A DNA stretch of 35,819 bases from Methanosarcinaceae archaeon (GTDB lineage: Archaea > Halobacteriota > Methanosarcinia > Methanosarcinales > Methanosarcinaceae), in NCBI GenBank assembly GCA_030611265.1, contig JAUWQD010000026.1, forward strand, positions 1-35,819, in the 5' to 3' direction. Below, one piece after another: positions 8,117 through 16,937 of the stretch. Made by a program: the position numbers and the translations under genes. The notes beneath the pieces are model-generated. The model was not told where the DNA came from, did not search any database, and was given only the letters and a program-made list of their open reading frames with translations. Every line of letters starts with the position of its first letter. Within the stretch, counting starts at the first letter, position 1.

Positions 8117-9403
8117 TTAAATTGTTCTTGGGTCAGTGATCTCTCCTGTCAGTGCAGATGCTGCTGCTGTTGCAGGTGAACTGAGATATACGAACGAGTC
8201 CGGACTGCCTTCTCGTCCCTTGAAGTTACGGTTGGATGTTGCAAGTCCTACTTCACCATCTCCCAAAAGACCGAAGGAACCGCCCATGCATGGACCACAG
8301 CAAGGTGATTCTACTATTGCACCGGCTTCCATGAACTGTTCGACATATCCTGCTCTCAAGACCTTCATGTATTCGGTTCGGGATGCAGGGATAATCAAAA
8401 GACGCACATCTTTTGCAACGGGTTCGTTACCCATCATCTTTGCGACGATCTCGATATCCTCAAAACGACCGTTGGTGCATGAACCTACAAACACCTGGTC
8501 TACCTTTGTACCTTCAACTTCTGTCACAGGTTTAACGTTATCCACATTGTGCGGACATGCCACCTGTGGTGCAAGGTCGGATACATCATACTCATGGAAT
8601 TCTGAATATTCGGCACCTTCATCGGATTTCCAGTATGGGTCAAACTCATATCCTTGTATTCTTTCTTTGAGGTATGCTTCTGTGGTCTCGTCTGCCTCTA
8701 CAATACCTGCCTTGCCTCCCATCTCGATCGCCATGTTGGACATTGTCATGCGCTCTGACATTGACATATCCCTGATAGTCGATCCTGCGTATTCTGCGGC
8801 TTTGTATCTGGCACCTTCGGCACCTACATCACCTATCAAGTGTAGGATAACATCTTTCGAGTAGACGTTCTTTGGCAGTTTTCCATTGACCTCGAACCGG
8901 ACGGTTTCTGGCACCTTGAACCAGAGTTTTCCTGATGCGAACACTGCTGCCATATCGGTTGACCCGATACCTGTTGAAAATGAACCAAGTGCGCCGTAGG
9001 CGCAGGTGTGTGAATCAGAACCGACTACAAGATCACCGGGTTTTACATGTCCTTTTTCAGGCATTACCTGATGGCAGACCCCTTCGTATACATCATAGTT
9101 GAGGATCCCCTGCTCTTTTGCAAATTTGCGGAGCATGGTGTGGTTTGCAGCGGCGTTGAGTGAATCCGCAGGAACCTGATGATCGAACAGTATTACGATC
9201 TTGCTTGGGTCCCATACTTTTTTCTCTTCTTTGTCGCGCATAATCTCATAAAAACCATCAACAGCAAGCGGACCTGTGATGTCGTGGGTCATTGCTCGGT
9301 CGATATTTGCAAGTACGAAATCTCCGGTCTTGACAGTCTTTCCGGCTGCCTTTGAGAAGATCTTTTCTGAAATGGTCATTGGATGATCGGTATTATTTGA
9401 CAT
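8117..9403 (-). CDS. 3-isopropylmalate / homoaconitate dehydratase large subunit (aconitase superfamily)
   Basis: A 428-residue iron-sulfur hydro-lyase subunit. The [4Fe-4S] ligands are visible as Cys309 in VGSCTNGR and Cys369 and Cys372 in CCGPC. The substrate-site motifs [12 protein letters not shown] (129-140), GSTDMA and [10 protein letters not shown] are intact. Methanogens have two paralogous sets, one for leucine (isopropylmalate, also citraconate) and one for coenzyme B (homoaconitase). Specificity lies mainly in the small subunit, and no small-subunit gene is next door, so I do not choose between leuC and hacA. It has a TATA-like TTTATAATAT about 30 nt upstream and follows the YkgJ-like gene by 37 bp, so the two may also be cotranscribed. 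Confidence 0.88.
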   Translation of the reverse strand: MSNNTDHPMTISEKIFSKAAGKTVKTGDFVLANIDRAMTHDITGPLAVDGFYEIMRDKEEKKVWDPSKIVILFDHQVPADSLNAAANHTMLRKFAKEQGILNYDVYEGVCHQVMPEKGHVKPGDLVVGSDSHTCAYGALGSFSTGIGSTDMAAVFASGKLWFKVPETVRFEVNGKLPKNVYSKDVILHLIGDVGAEGARYKAAEYAGSTIRDMSMSERMTMSNMAIEMGGKAGIVEADETTEAYLKERIQGYEFDPYWKSDEGAEYSEFHEYDVSDLAPQVACPHNVDNVKPVTEVEGTKVDQVFVGSCTNGRFEDIEIVAKMMGNEPVAKDVRLLIIPASRTEYMKVLRAGYVEQFMEAGAIVESPCCGPCMGGSFGLLGDGEVGLATSNRNFKGREGSPDSFVYLSSPATAAASALTGEITDPRTI

Positions 9404-9440
9404 GGTAATCTTGCAGTTAATTGTTGATATTATAAATAAA

Positions 9441-10148
9441 TCAATCGATGAAATTGGTACTCTCGTTGAATTCTTTTATTACTTCATGTGTTCCTTTGCT
9501 GTCATGTACGACATAAACAACATGATTGTCCTCATTGGTACGTATGTTTTTTATTTCAATGTTTTCGGGATTTGGGGTAAATTCTTCGAACTTTTCATAA
9601 AGTGCAATCGTATCCTCAATTTCTGCCACATATCTATTGATCAGATCATGCGCGATCGTTAGACTTTCCTCTGGTGCGATCTTGCGCCCCAATCCTTCAC
9701 ATTCGGATGTATGGAGTTCCATATCCTGCATGTAGAACGGATATGTGCGACACAACATGGGGCGGACTTCGTGTATCTTGCATTTGTTGGAAGTTTCAGC
9801 ATCTTCGATAAAATTGCAGTCTCCATTGCTTTTGCGTGCAAGCATCCAACCGAATGTGTGTATTTTTCCATCTGTGTCTATCAGGTCGCTGTCAGATCCA
9901 TCCGATGTTGCCGGAGTTGCAATTTCGTGCGCTTCAAGTATGGTATGGTCTGAGATAACCTGTATCTCCTGTGGTATCAGCAATACGCGGTTATCTCCAA
10001 ATTCACGCCTGCAGCATTTCCCACACATGAGACAGGAAAAACCGATATCTTCTATCTTTGCTGCAATTGTTCCTGTGCTGATATTCGAGGCATTTGTGAG
10101 TTCTTGCTTCAATTCCTGTATTAAAAGTGACTTGTATTTCTCATCCAT
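9441..10148 (-). CDS. YkgJ-family cysteine cluster protein
   Basis: 235 residues with the YkgJ (Fe/Zn-chelating) signature: Cys39-x2-Cys42-x2-Cys45-Cys46 ([14 protein letters not shown]) near the N-terminus, then [23 protein letters not shown] and a last Cys in TSEC. Proteins of this family hold a metal or Fe-S cluster; most have no defined reaction. The C-terminal ~70 residues are charged and less conserved. A TATA-like AATTATATACC lies about 30 nt upstream of the ATG. It is directly upstream of the [4Fe-4S] dehydratase gene on the same strand, which raises, without proving, a role in cluster insertion or protein maturation. Confidence 0.8.
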   Translation of the reverse strand: MDEKYKSLLIQELKQELTNASNISTGTIAAKIEDIGFSCLMCGKCCRREFGDNRVLLIPQEIQVISDHTILEAHEIATPATSDGSDSDLIDTDGKIHTFGWMLARKSNGDCNFIEDAETSNKCKIHEVRPMLCRTYPFYMQDMELHTSECEGLGRKIAPEESLTIAHDLINRYVAEIEDTIALYEKFEEFTPNPENIEIKNIRTNEDNHVVYVVHDSKGTHEVIKEFNESTNFID

Positions 10149-10270
10149 GTATGGTCTATTCTATATTTGTGCGTGTCTTGGTATATAATTAAGATGTAGA
10201 TCGAAATGTCGAAACTATGTGGCAGATGAATGAATCCATATATTTAAATTGAATAAAACTAAGAAGATGC

Positions 10271-10370
10271 ACGAGAAAATGCTCACTTCGTTCGCATTAA
10301 CTCGCACTATATATTTATAAAATATATACTACGAGAAAATGCTCATTTCGTTCGCATTAACTCGCACAAT
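10271..10370. repeat. Two tandem 60-bp units of a dispersed hairpin repeat
   Basis: Two copies of a unit repeat at exactly 60-bp spacing (cores at 10273-10303 and 10333-10363). The core has the form GAG-AAAATGC-TCA[CT]TTCGTTC-GCATT-AA-CTC, with AATGC/GCATT and GAG/CTC able to pair. The rest of each unit is an AT-rich stretch containing TATA-like sequence (TATATATTTATAAAATATAT). Related copies lie at 28514-28605 (tandem), 11543-11575, 17401-17433 and 30781-30813. This pair sits immediately upstream of the methyltransferase gene, so its TATA-like part may also act in that promoter. Confidence 0.75.
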
Positions 10371-10413
10371 ATAATTCTATAAGTTATATGCTATAAAAAG
10401 GAGGGGCAACGCA

Positions 10414-11016
10414 TTGAATACTACTAAAAGTCATGATCTTTTTAGATATCTGGCACCTGTCTATGATACAGTTGCCAGGATCGCATCATTTGGTAGGTAC
10501 GATTCGATGCGGCGTTCACTTGTTACGCAGGCAGGTATTATGTCTGGTGACAGGGTGCTTGACCTTGCAACAGGGACTGGATATCTTTCTGAAATACTTG
10601 ATGGGTGCGAGATCGTTGGTGCGGATATTTCGCTCCACATGGTGAATCAGGCGCGTAAAAAGACAGATGCGGCATTTGTTCTTTCGGATGCGCATGCGCT
10701 TCCGTTCGCATCGAATTCTTTTGACGCTGCCGTGTGTAGTTTTGCATTGCACGAGATAAGCGATCCAAAGGTTGCAATATCTGAAATGTTCAGGGTTGTG
10801 AAGCCCGGCGGCACGGTTGCGGTGATGGATGTGGTTTTACAGTCTACGCCGATAAAAAAAGTGCTGCTGTTCGCATATCATTTGTTTGTTGAGATGCTCA
10901 CGGCAAATTATATGCATCCTGACGATCTTGCAGATTCATTCAAAAATGCCGATAATGTGACGAGCAATACCAATATGTTTGGACTGGTTGCACAAGTGTC
11001 CGGTGTGAAAAAATAG
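10414..11016 (+). CDS. Class I SAM-dependent methyltransferase (UbiE-like)
   Basis: 200 residues with SAM motif I VLDLATGTGYLSE (48-60), the acidic residue of motif II in VGADIS (~69), motif III around FDAAVCSFALHEI, and VVKPGGTVAVMDVV (motif IV region). The short C-terminus lacks a recognisable acceptor domain, so the substrate is unknown; the family includes quinone, sterol and small-molecule methylases. The start is TTG at 10414, chosen because a strong AAGGAGGGG ribosome site lies about 9 nt upstream. A 60-bp tandem repeat containing TATA-like sequence precedes it, and a TATA-like TATGCTATAAAAAG lies within 25 nt of the start. Confidence 0.85.
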   Translation: MNTTKSHDLFRYLAPVYDTVARIASFGRYDSMRRSLVTQAGIMSGDRVLDLATGTGYLSEILDGCEIVGADISLHMVNQARKKTDAAFVLSDAHALPFASNSFDAAVCSFALHEISDPKVAISEMFRVVKPGGTVAVMDVVLQSTPIKKVLLFAYHLFVEMLTANYMHPDDLADSFKNADNVTSNTNMFGLVAQVSGVKK

Positions 11017-11632
11017 ATCATTATCTTGATTTTTGGTTCTATCATGCGGCTTGTATGCACTATATGTTCGGATAATACGCAGTTATGAATTTTTATGCTA
11101 TATGCATACTCAGAACATTTTAAAGTTATTAAAAGGGCACGACACTCGACCTGCACTTGCAGTTTGTATGATTCTTCTGTTCATTTTATAAATGCTGTGT
11201 GAAATTGGAAGAAATCGGCATCAACTGGATGTATGAAATTATATGCTAATCTTAGTTCATGTATGAATTATTATGATATGCGGTTCGCAACAAAGAAGTA
11301 TATGATATTATATAATGGACAATTGCTATATAAAAGATAAAACGATAGCATGTTCTTCCTTTTGCCCTCCTGTGCCTTGTGGTGTTGTATTGCGGGACGC
11401 TACAAAATTAGAAGCATGGTATGGATATTTGCACATATGGGTTATATAATCTATATTATAATATATACTATGGTATGGCATGTGCCGCGGTTGGATTGCA
11501 GTATGCAGCAAAACCGCAACCATTAGACACAATTTACGAATTGATGCTCACGTCGTTTGAATAAACTCAGAACATATAATTCTACAAATATGCAATAAAA
11601 AAAGTTTACAATATAAAATGAAAAATGGAATC
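11017..11632. other. 616-bp AT-rich gene-free region with repeat fragments
   Basis: No credible gene is present. It contains many short TATGC/ATATGC-rich near-repeats. One fragment at 11356-11383 reads on the minus strand ACCACAAGGCACAGGAGGGC and continues AAAAGGAA; it belongs to the CCACAGAGG-type dispersed repeats also seen at 18557-18626. A degenerate copy of the 10271 hairpin repeat lies at 11543-11575 (GATGCTCACGTCGTTTGAAT, then AAACTCAGAACAT), followed by AT-rich sequence like that of the full unit. Confidence 0.55.
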
Positions 11633-13102
11633 CTATTCTTCGGATTCCTCTGCCCCAACTACGCTCAAAAACTTTTTCATGACTGCTTCATTAACAAGAC
11701 GCAGTAGTGTTTGTCTGTCTTTTGAGGCGCTGAACAATCCGAGCGGAATCTGTGCCGCTGCAGATGTTGCATGTCCGCCACCGGTTTCATCGCCAAACGC
11801 TCTTTTCATGACATCTCCAAGATTGATCCTGATATCGTGGCTTCTGCCTGATATGAATATCTTGTCTTCGGATACGCCGAACACGATTGAGGTGGAAATC
11901 CCTTCAAGGTTGAGTAAATAATCGGCAGCTTGTGGCAGTGTGTCACGGTCACGGATGGTTCCTACATTTGTGAGAAGGTAGCTTCCTACGACTTGCCTGT
12001 TCACTATTGCATCACCAAGAACTTCCAGTGTCTCAATAGACATTGATGGGCGTTCTAACTGCTCAAGGATCTCATGGTCGGACAGTGGGTATAGAAATGA
12101 TGCGGCTGAAAGATCTGCAGGGTCAGTATTTCGTTTGAAATCTTGTGTGTCTGTCCTTATTCCGTACAGGAGAGCAGTTGCTAAGTTTGTAGTAATATCA
12201 ATATTTAGTTCCTGAAGATATTTTGTGAGGATTGTAGCCGTTGCTCCCACATTTGGGCGCACATCGACATAATCAGCATTGATTTCCACTTCACCTAATG
12301 GGTGGTGGTCGATAACGATGCCCACATGTAAGTTTGTAGGCACCCTATTATTGGAGCCGGGCACAGCACAATCTACAAGCGCGATCTGATCGAAATTTGA
12401 AATATCATGTTCTTCCATTCGGTAAAGGTCAATTCCAAGAAGGTTTACAAAAGCCTTGTTTTCCTGATGACCTATTTCTCCGTGATATAATATGGAGGAC
12501 TCAGTTCCGACACTAATTGCAATCTCTTTGAGTGCAATTGCACTTGCTATAGCATCAGGGTCAGGATTGTCATGTATTACAATAGCGAGTTTTTTGTTAT
12601 TGATATCTTTTAGCCACTGCGATAATTTACTTCCGCGACGCAGTGATTCAGCACGTTCAAGTGATCTTGCAAGCGATGATGCAACAAGTTTTGAAGGCAT
12701 AACTACAAGGTCGGCACCAAGTTTTTCCATCTCTTGTTTATTTATTATGTCCGGTGCTCTTGAAACAATATATACTTCAGATGAGACTGTTTTTTTGATA
12801 TTTTCAAGCGCGACTTTGTTTGCTTCAATATCGGAGCTCAATATCAATATTGCAGTGAGGTTTTTGGTACTGACCTGATTCAATAGTTTAGGATCGCCGA
12901 TATCGCCAACGACTGCTTCATACGCTTCTTCACGTAATGTCTCTACTTTTTGCTCGTCCTTATCTACAATAACGAGGTCTTTGTCAAGTTCCCTGAGTTC
13001 CTTTGCGACAGCAAATCCAATGCTTCCGCTTCCGAGGATCAAATAGGTAGGTTTTACTCTTGCTTTTGCAGGTGTATCAGTTTCTTTTGGAACAGTAGCC
13101 AT
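11633..13102 (-). CDS. TrkA-N / DHH-DHHA1 phosphoesterase
   Basis: 489 residues in three parts. Residues ~18-140 are a Rossmann TrkA-N (RCK-type) domain with GSGSIG at 24-29 and the acidic VDKD. Residues ~170-330 are a DHH phosphoesterase domain with HDNPDPDAI (177-185) and IVIDHH (DHH at 265-267). The last part is a DHHA1 domain with GGGHA (441-445). The metal ligands of DHH enzymes (His, two Asp, DHH, later Asp) are all present, so activity on short RNA, pAp or cyclic dinucleotides is expected. Archaeal proteins with this fusion are known only by sequence to me. The RCK part suggests control by NAD(H) or a nucleotide. Divergent from hemD. Confidence 0.85.
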   Translation of the reverse strand: MATVPKETDTPAKARVKPTYLILGSGSIGFAVAKELRELDKDLVIVDKDEQKVETLREEAYEAVVGDIGDPKLLNQVSTKNLTAILILSSDIEANKVALENIKKTVSSEVYIVSRAPDIINKQEMEKLGADLVVMPSKLVASSLARSLERAESLRRGSKLSQWLKDINNKKLAIVIHDNPDPDAIASAIALKEIAISVGTESSILYHGEIGHQENKAFVNLLGIDLYRMEEHDISNFDQIALVDCAVPGSNNRVPTNLHVGIVIDHHPLGEVEINADYVDVRPNVGATATILTKYLQELNIDITTNLATALLYGIRTDTQDFKRNTDPADLSAASFLYPLSDHEILEQLERPSMSIETLEVLGDAIVNRQVVGSYLLTNVGTIRDRDTLPQAADYLLNLEGISTSIVFGVSEDKIFISGRSHDIRINLGDVMKRAFGDETGGGHATSAAAQIPLGLFSASKDRQTLLRLVNEAVMKKFLSVVGAEESEE

Positions 13103-13210
13103 TTAGCTGACCTCCATGTCTGCTATTAGATGTTTGTCCCGTATTAAGCATTTTTCGGTTAATACAAATTTGTGTGCAGGCTTTAATAGGTGTCCCATAT
13201 AGCAAATAAT

Positions 13211-13951
13211 ATGATGTTTGACCGCAAATATCTTGGTTATATGAAAGTGGCAGTGACCAGATTGCAGGAAAAAGAAGAAAACACAGTCGAACTGTTTGAA
13301 AAATATAACATTGAGGCGATAACTGTTCCAACCATACGTTCAAGACCGCCACAGGACCCAGCTTCACTTGATTTGCTTGTACGAATGGTAAGTGAGCAGG
13401 GGATCGATCTTCTAATCTTTACAAGTTCGCTTGGTGTTTCGAAGTTCTTTGAAAAATGCGATTCTGTTTCTTCGGACACAACGATTCTCAGCGTGGGTCC
13501 AAAGACCGCCCAAAAGGTGAATGAATTTGGATACCCTTCGGAAGTGCTGGAATCATTCTCATCTGACAAGTTTGCAGAATACCTAAAAGACCGCGCACAG
13601 GGCAAGGTGATAGGGATTGCGAGAGCCAGTGTTCCAAATCCTGAACTTGTAGTGGATCTTGAATCACTGGGCGCAATGGTTGTTGAGGGTGTGTGCTATG
13701 AGCTTGAGAGTGCGCCAAATAAGCTGAAGGGAATTATTGCGGCTCATGAGGTTGATGCTATTGTTTTCACGAGCACGAAGTCTTTTTTGTCAGCCGGACT
13801 TGAAAACACGGATGTTTCCGGCGTGGTAATGGTTGCGATTGGTCCCAAGACTGCAAAAGGGATGACGGACGCGGGTGTAGACCCCGATGTTGTGGGGGGC
13901 GGGACACTTGAAACCTGCGCGGAGTTGTTGCAGGATATGGGGTCAAAATGA
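13211..13951 (+). CDS. hemD: Uroporphyrinogen-III synthase
   Basis: About 246 residues with the two-lobed HemD pattern: KVAVTRLQEKEENTVELF at the N-terminus, IFTSSLGVSKFFEK, VGPKTAQKVNEFGY, then in the second lobe VDAIVFTSTKSFLSAG, VAIGPKTAKGMTDAGV and a final GTLETCAELLQDM. HemD closes hydroxymethylbilane to uroporphyrinogen III, the branch point to sirohaem, F430, cobalamin and archaeal haem. HemD proteins diverge strongly, but the repeated [VI]-G-P-K-T-A motif is convincing. A GTG at 13190 is also in frame. I prefer ATG 13211 because a TTTAATAG box lies about 27 nt upstream (leaderless). ATG 13241 (MKVAVTR) is another option. No other tetrapyrrole gene is adjacent. Confidence 0.85.
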   Translation: MMFDRKYLGYMKVAVTRLQEKEENTVELFEKYNIEAITVPTIRSRPPQDPASLDLLVRMVSEQGIDLLIFTSSLGVSKFFEKCDSVSSDTTILSVGPKTAQKVNEFGYPSEVLESFSSDKFAEYLKDRAQGKVIGIARASVPNPELVVDLESLGAMVVEGVCYELESAPNKLKGIIAAHEVDAIVFTSTKSFLSAGLENTDVSGVVMVAIGPKTAKGMTDAGVDPDVVGGGTLETCAELLQDMGSK

Positions 13952-14063
13952 TATTAGGTTTTGACTGAGCATTATTGTTATTTCATTATGCGGGAGTTAT
14001 TGCGATTAACAATTATTGTTATTAACAATAACTATTAAATACAAAAAGGCTGCATACTTATAT

Positions 14064-15452
14064 ATGAAATTTTACGATCGTAAAGATGAGATCAAAAAAC
14101 TCAAAACATTGACATCGCTTGATAAGAGTACAATGATCGTTATATACGGCAGGCGCCGTGTTGGCAAAACCAGACTTGTGCAGCACGTTCTTAAGGACAA
14201 CTCATTTTATTTTTTTGTAGCGGAAAAAGAAGAACGGTTATTACTTGATGATTTCAGGATTATATTGATGGAGCAGCTTGATTATGTTCCGAATTTTACG
14301 GATCTTGATGATTTTTTCAAGTTTTTGTTTACGTTATCCGACAAAAAAACATTCATATTTGATGAATTCCAAAACTTTAAAAAGATAAACATTGGTGTTT
14401 TTTCAATTATTCAGAAATATTGGGACAAATACAAAGATGAACGTAAATGCTCTTTTTTATTTTTGGGTTCTTACATCGGTCTTATGAAACAGCTGTTTAA
14501 GGACTATAAAACACCGCTCTTTGGCCGCTCGGATGCACTGCTAAATCTAAAACCTTTGCAGTATGGTGTTTGCAAAGAAATCCTGATGGATATGGATATT
14601 AATGATTTTGTTGAAATATATTCCATCTTTGGTGGAGTTCCAAAATACTACGAATTGTTAGAGAATGTAACTGATAAAAAGTTATTGAACATTGTATCGG
14701 AACAATTTTTGGACATTGGTGCTCCTCTTCTTGATGAAAGTACAAACATATTGATAAGTGAATTCGGACCGCAGTACCGGATATATTTTTCAATACTTGA
14801 GGCAATTGCCGGTGGGGCAAGTACTTTGAATGAGATTGCAAACCGTACCGGTATTAAAAATACCAGTCTTGGACCCTACATGTCCGATCTCATCAATGAA
14901 TATGAGATTCTGGTGCGCAAAATTCCAGTGGATGATAAACCATCTAAATCCAAAAAGGGCAGGTATTTTATTAAAGATAATTTTTTCAAATTCTGGTTTC
15001 GCTTCATTCATAAGAACCGTGGGTTTATTGAAAGTGGCAGACCGGAGTATGTTCTTTCAAAAATTGAATCTGAACTTGATCAGTATATTGGGCCTGTTTT
15101 TGAAAACATTTGTTCTGAGTTCCTTATCAGGTTGAACAATGAAAATAAACTTCCATTTGTGTTCCAAAATATAGGTTCATGGTGGAATCGCAAAGGTGAT
15201 GAGATCGATATTGTTGCTTTAAACGATAATACTAAAGATATTCTAATTGGTGAATGTAAATGGAACAATCGTGAGATGGATGTGGATTCGCTGATCAAAC
15301 TTAAAAACAAAAAGAGTTTGATCAAATGGAACCACGATACACGTATAGAGTACTATTACCTGTTTTCAAAAAGTGGTTTTTCAAAACGCCTGCATGATGT
15401 TGCAAAAGAGGAAAATATTTTGCTTTTCACGTCGGATGATATATTAGATTAA
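14064..15452 (+). CDS. Archaeal ATPase with DUF234 nuclease-like C-terminus
   Basis: 462 residues: an N-terminal AAA/STAND-like ATPase with Walker A GRRRVGKTRL (29-38) and Walker B TFIFDEFQ (96-103), a winged-helix middle (TLNEIANRTGIKNTSLGPYM), and a C-terminal region with RKGDEIDIVALN ... IGECKW, which reads as the E/D...ExK core of a PD-(D/E)xK nuclease fold. This is the domain order of the ATPase + DUF234 family common in archaea and often linked to mobile DNA; its function is not established. I chose ATG 14064 (MKFYDRKDEI) over the upstream 14016 because TTAAATAC lies about 27 nt before it. It is AT-richer than its neighbours, suggesting transfer. Confidence 0.85.
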   Translation: MKFYDRKDEIKKLKTLTSLDKSTMIVIYGRRRVGKTRLVQHVLKDNSFYFFVAEKEERLLLDDFRIILMEQLDYVPNFTDLDDFFKFLFTLSDKKTFIFDEFQNFKKINIGVFSIIQKYWDKYKDERKCSFLFLGSYIGLMKQLFKDYKTPLFGRSDALLNLKPLQYGVCKEILMDMDINDFVEIYSIFGGVPKYYELLENVTDKKLLNIVSEQFLDIGAPLLDESTNILISEFGPQYRIYFSILEAIAGGASTLNEIANRTGIKNTSLGPYMSDLINEYEILVRKIPVDDKPSKSKKGRYFIKDNFFKFWFRFIHKNRGFIESGRPEYVLSKIESELDQYIGPVFENICSEFLIRLNNENKLPFVFQNIGSWWNRKGDEIDIVALNDNTKDILIGECKWNNREMDVDSLIKLKNKKSLIKWNHDTRIEYYYLFSKSGFSKRLHDVAKEENILLFTSDDILD

Positions 15453-15486
15453 TCTTGATGGCGAGACGCTTGAATCCTGTGTTCTA

Positions 15487-15735
15487 TTATGCATGAACTG
15501 TGACTCTGTATACAGTTTCCTGATGCGCCGTTATTTTATTTTTGAATATGTTTTCGACTGTTTCCTCTACATATTTATCCGATTCGGCAGGCAAATATTC
15601 GGCACCGCAAATAGTACAAATATCGGCATCAATATTTTCAATAGCAATTAATCCCTGTTCGAATTCGGCGAGAAATTCAGTTTCTCCCTTTTCCATTTTC
15701 CCACCACAATCGGGACATTTTCTTAATCTTGGCAT
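15487..15735 (-). CDS. YgiT-type zinc-finger protein (antitoxin-like)
   Basis: 82 residues with two CxxC knuckles, CPDCGGKM (Cys8, Cys11) and CTICGAEY (about Cys41, Cys44), the MqsA/YgiT N-terminal zinc-finger pattern. The helix-turn-helix of full-length MqsA is absent. It overlaps the end of the DUF4258 gene by 13 nt on the same strand, so the pair is translated together. DUF4258 with YgiT is a recurrent two-gene arrangement regarded as a toxin-antitoxin-like module. Here the zinc finger would be the antidote. Function untested and inferred from context. Confidence 0.75.
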   Translation of the reverse strand: MPRLRKCPDCGGKMEKGETEFLAEFEQGLIAIENIDADICTICGAEYLPAESDKYVEETVENIFKNKITAHQETVYRVTVHA

Positions 15736-16043
15736 AGTGGTCTCCTCTTTTTAAAATCAATCCATTTATTTGGATCTGGTTCGTAAACAGTAATTATTGC
15801 TACGACTTCTTCGTCAATACCTATTACTGTATGAATTGGTCTTAAATCTGACGTTCTGCCGTAAATCAAATAAGATGGTAATGGTTTATCATCTTTATAT
15901 TCTTCAATTATTGTACCATTTTCAATTATTTCAATGACATCTTTTATTTTTATATTTCTTTCTATCATTCGCTTTCTGGTATGCAATTTCACATCGTAAT
16001 ATCCAATTTTGATCAATTTTTGAATATGTTTTAGCATTTTCAT
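15723..16043 (-). CDS. DUF4258 family protein (putative toxin of a TA pair)
   Basis: 106 residues with the DUF4258 pattern: KLHTRKRMIERNIKIKDV, then VIEIIENGTIIEEYKDD, SYLIYGR and the C-terminal VIGIDEEVVAIITVYEPD with a final tryptophan-containing tail. The fold is likely a small BECR/RelE-like RNase. His and Arg in HTRKRM may be functional. It precedes and overlaps the zinc-finger gene. Start uncertain by two codons (MKM or the inner ATG). Confidence 0.75.
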   Translation of the reverse strand: MKMLKHIQKLIKIGYYDVKLHTRKRMIERNIKIKDVIEIIENGTIIEEYKDDKPLPSYLIYGRTSDLRPIHTVIGIDEEVVAIITVYEPDPNKWIDFKKRRPLCQD

Positions 16044-16092
16044 TCCATTCCAATGTTTGTTGCTTTATGTGAAGAAATACAAAAATATAAAC

Positions 16093-16121
16093 GCCTGCCA
16101 CTCAAAAAACTGAGCGCAGGC
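16093..16121 (-). terminator. Hairpin terminator after cyclophilin gene
   Basis: On the minus strand GCCTGCGCTCAG and GAGTGGCAGGC form a 6-bp outer and 3-bp inner stem (16093-16121), followed by GTTTATATTTTT. It lies 21 nt beyond the cyclophilin stop. Confidence 0.6.
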
Positions 16122-16141
16122 AAAAAACAAAAACCAAAATT

Positions 16142-16567
16142 TTACTCTTCGACGACTGTGACTTTTGTCATAACGTCGCCCTGCCTGATCTTGTTGACGA
16201 CATCCATGCCTTCTTTGACCTGACCAAAAACGGTGTGTACTCCGTCAAGATGAGGCTGTGGTGCGTGTGTGATAAAGAACTGGCTGCCGCCTGTGTTCTT
16301 TCCTGCGTGTGCCATTGAGAGTGTGCCGCTTCTGTGCTTTTTCGGGTTGATCTCACATTTGATGGTGTAGCCGGGTCCGCCTGTTCCATCGCCTTTAGGG
16401 CATCCGCATTGGACCATAAAGTTATCGATGACCCTGTGGAATGTGAGTCCGTTATAGAATCCCTGATTTATGAGTTTCACGAAATTATCTACTGTTTTGG
16501 GTGCTTCCTTTTCGAACAATTCAAGGACGATGTTACCTTTTTCTGTTTCTATGATTGCTTTTTGCAT
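16142..16567 (-). CDS. Peptidyl-prolyl cis-trans isomerase, cyclophilin type
   Basis: 141 residues, a compact single-domain cyclophilin. The catalytic [13 protein letters not shown] (Arg in FHRV) is followed by [27 protein letters not shown] and [11 protein letters not shown], all family hallmarks. It catalyses proline isomerisation in protein folding; no signal peptide, so it is cytoplasmic. A GAGGT site lies 8 nt before the ATG. It sits between two toxin-antitoxin-like modules but has its own terminator, so it is likely independent of both. Confidence 0.93.
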   Translation of the reverse strand: MQKAIIETEKGNIVLELFEKEAPKTVDNFVKLINQGFYNGLTFHRVIDNFMVQCGCPKGDGTGGPGYTIKCEINPKKHRSGTLSMAHAGKNTGGSQFFITHAPQPHLDGVHTVFGQVKEGMDVVNKIRQGDVMTKVTVVEE

Positions 16568-16691
16568 AATTGGTACCTCTGTGGTTGGAGTAATGGGGGA
16601 GGGTTAATAAAATAGTTTCTGTCGGGCGGCTGACATTGTGTTTTTTAGGAGTAAAGTCAGTCTGAGAACTCAAATAATAAAGCAAGAATTA

Positions 16692-16937
16692 TTACTCATC
16701 TTTATGGTATAGATCTAAGAAAATTATTTTTTCTTCATTCTGTATATACGAATAAGACAATCTAAAAGGTGGGATATAAACTTCTCTGGTACCTTTTCTG
16801 CTGTATCTCATAGGTTTACCAATTTCCGGCGAGTCTATAATTTTAAGGATCTTATTCTTAACTTTTAATTTTAACACTTGATCCTTAATCTTCCGAACCT
16901 TCTTTTCAAATGAAGGATCATAAGCAATAGTTACCAT
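16692..16937 (-). CDS. RelE/ParE-superfamily toxin-like protein
   Basis: 81 residues with the RelE-type layout: N-terminal YDPSFEKKVRKIKD helix, KILKIIDSPEIGKPMRYSRKGTREVYI, RLSYSYIQNEEKIIFLDLYHKDE at the C-terminus. The last strand ending in L-Y-H-K is typical of mRNA-interferase folds. It overlaps the AbrB-like antitoxin gene upstream by 7 nt. Type II toxins of this kind cleave mRNA on the ribosome; the exact target is unknown. Confidence 0.82.
   Translation of the reverse strand: MVTIAYDPSFEKKVRKIKDQVLKLKVKNKILKIIDSPEIGKPMRYSRKGTREVYIPPFRLSYSYIQNEEKIIFLDLYHKDE

Noticed and set aside
8136-8864. 242-codon plus-strand reading frame
   Set aside because: Shadow of the dehydratase large-subunit gene, Ser/Pro-rich as expected of an antisense frame.
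10271-10370. Possible minimal CRISPR array
   Set aside because: The spacing is regular but the sequence between cores is conserved and AT-rich, and only two units occur at each site; no cas genes are present.
11326-11532. 68-codon minus-strand frame in the 616-bp gap
   Set aside because: No domain, no ribosome site, and it overlaps a dispersed repeat fragment.
16334-16615. 93-codon plus-strand frame over the cyclophilin gene
   Set aside because: Antisense shadow of a clear cyclophilin.
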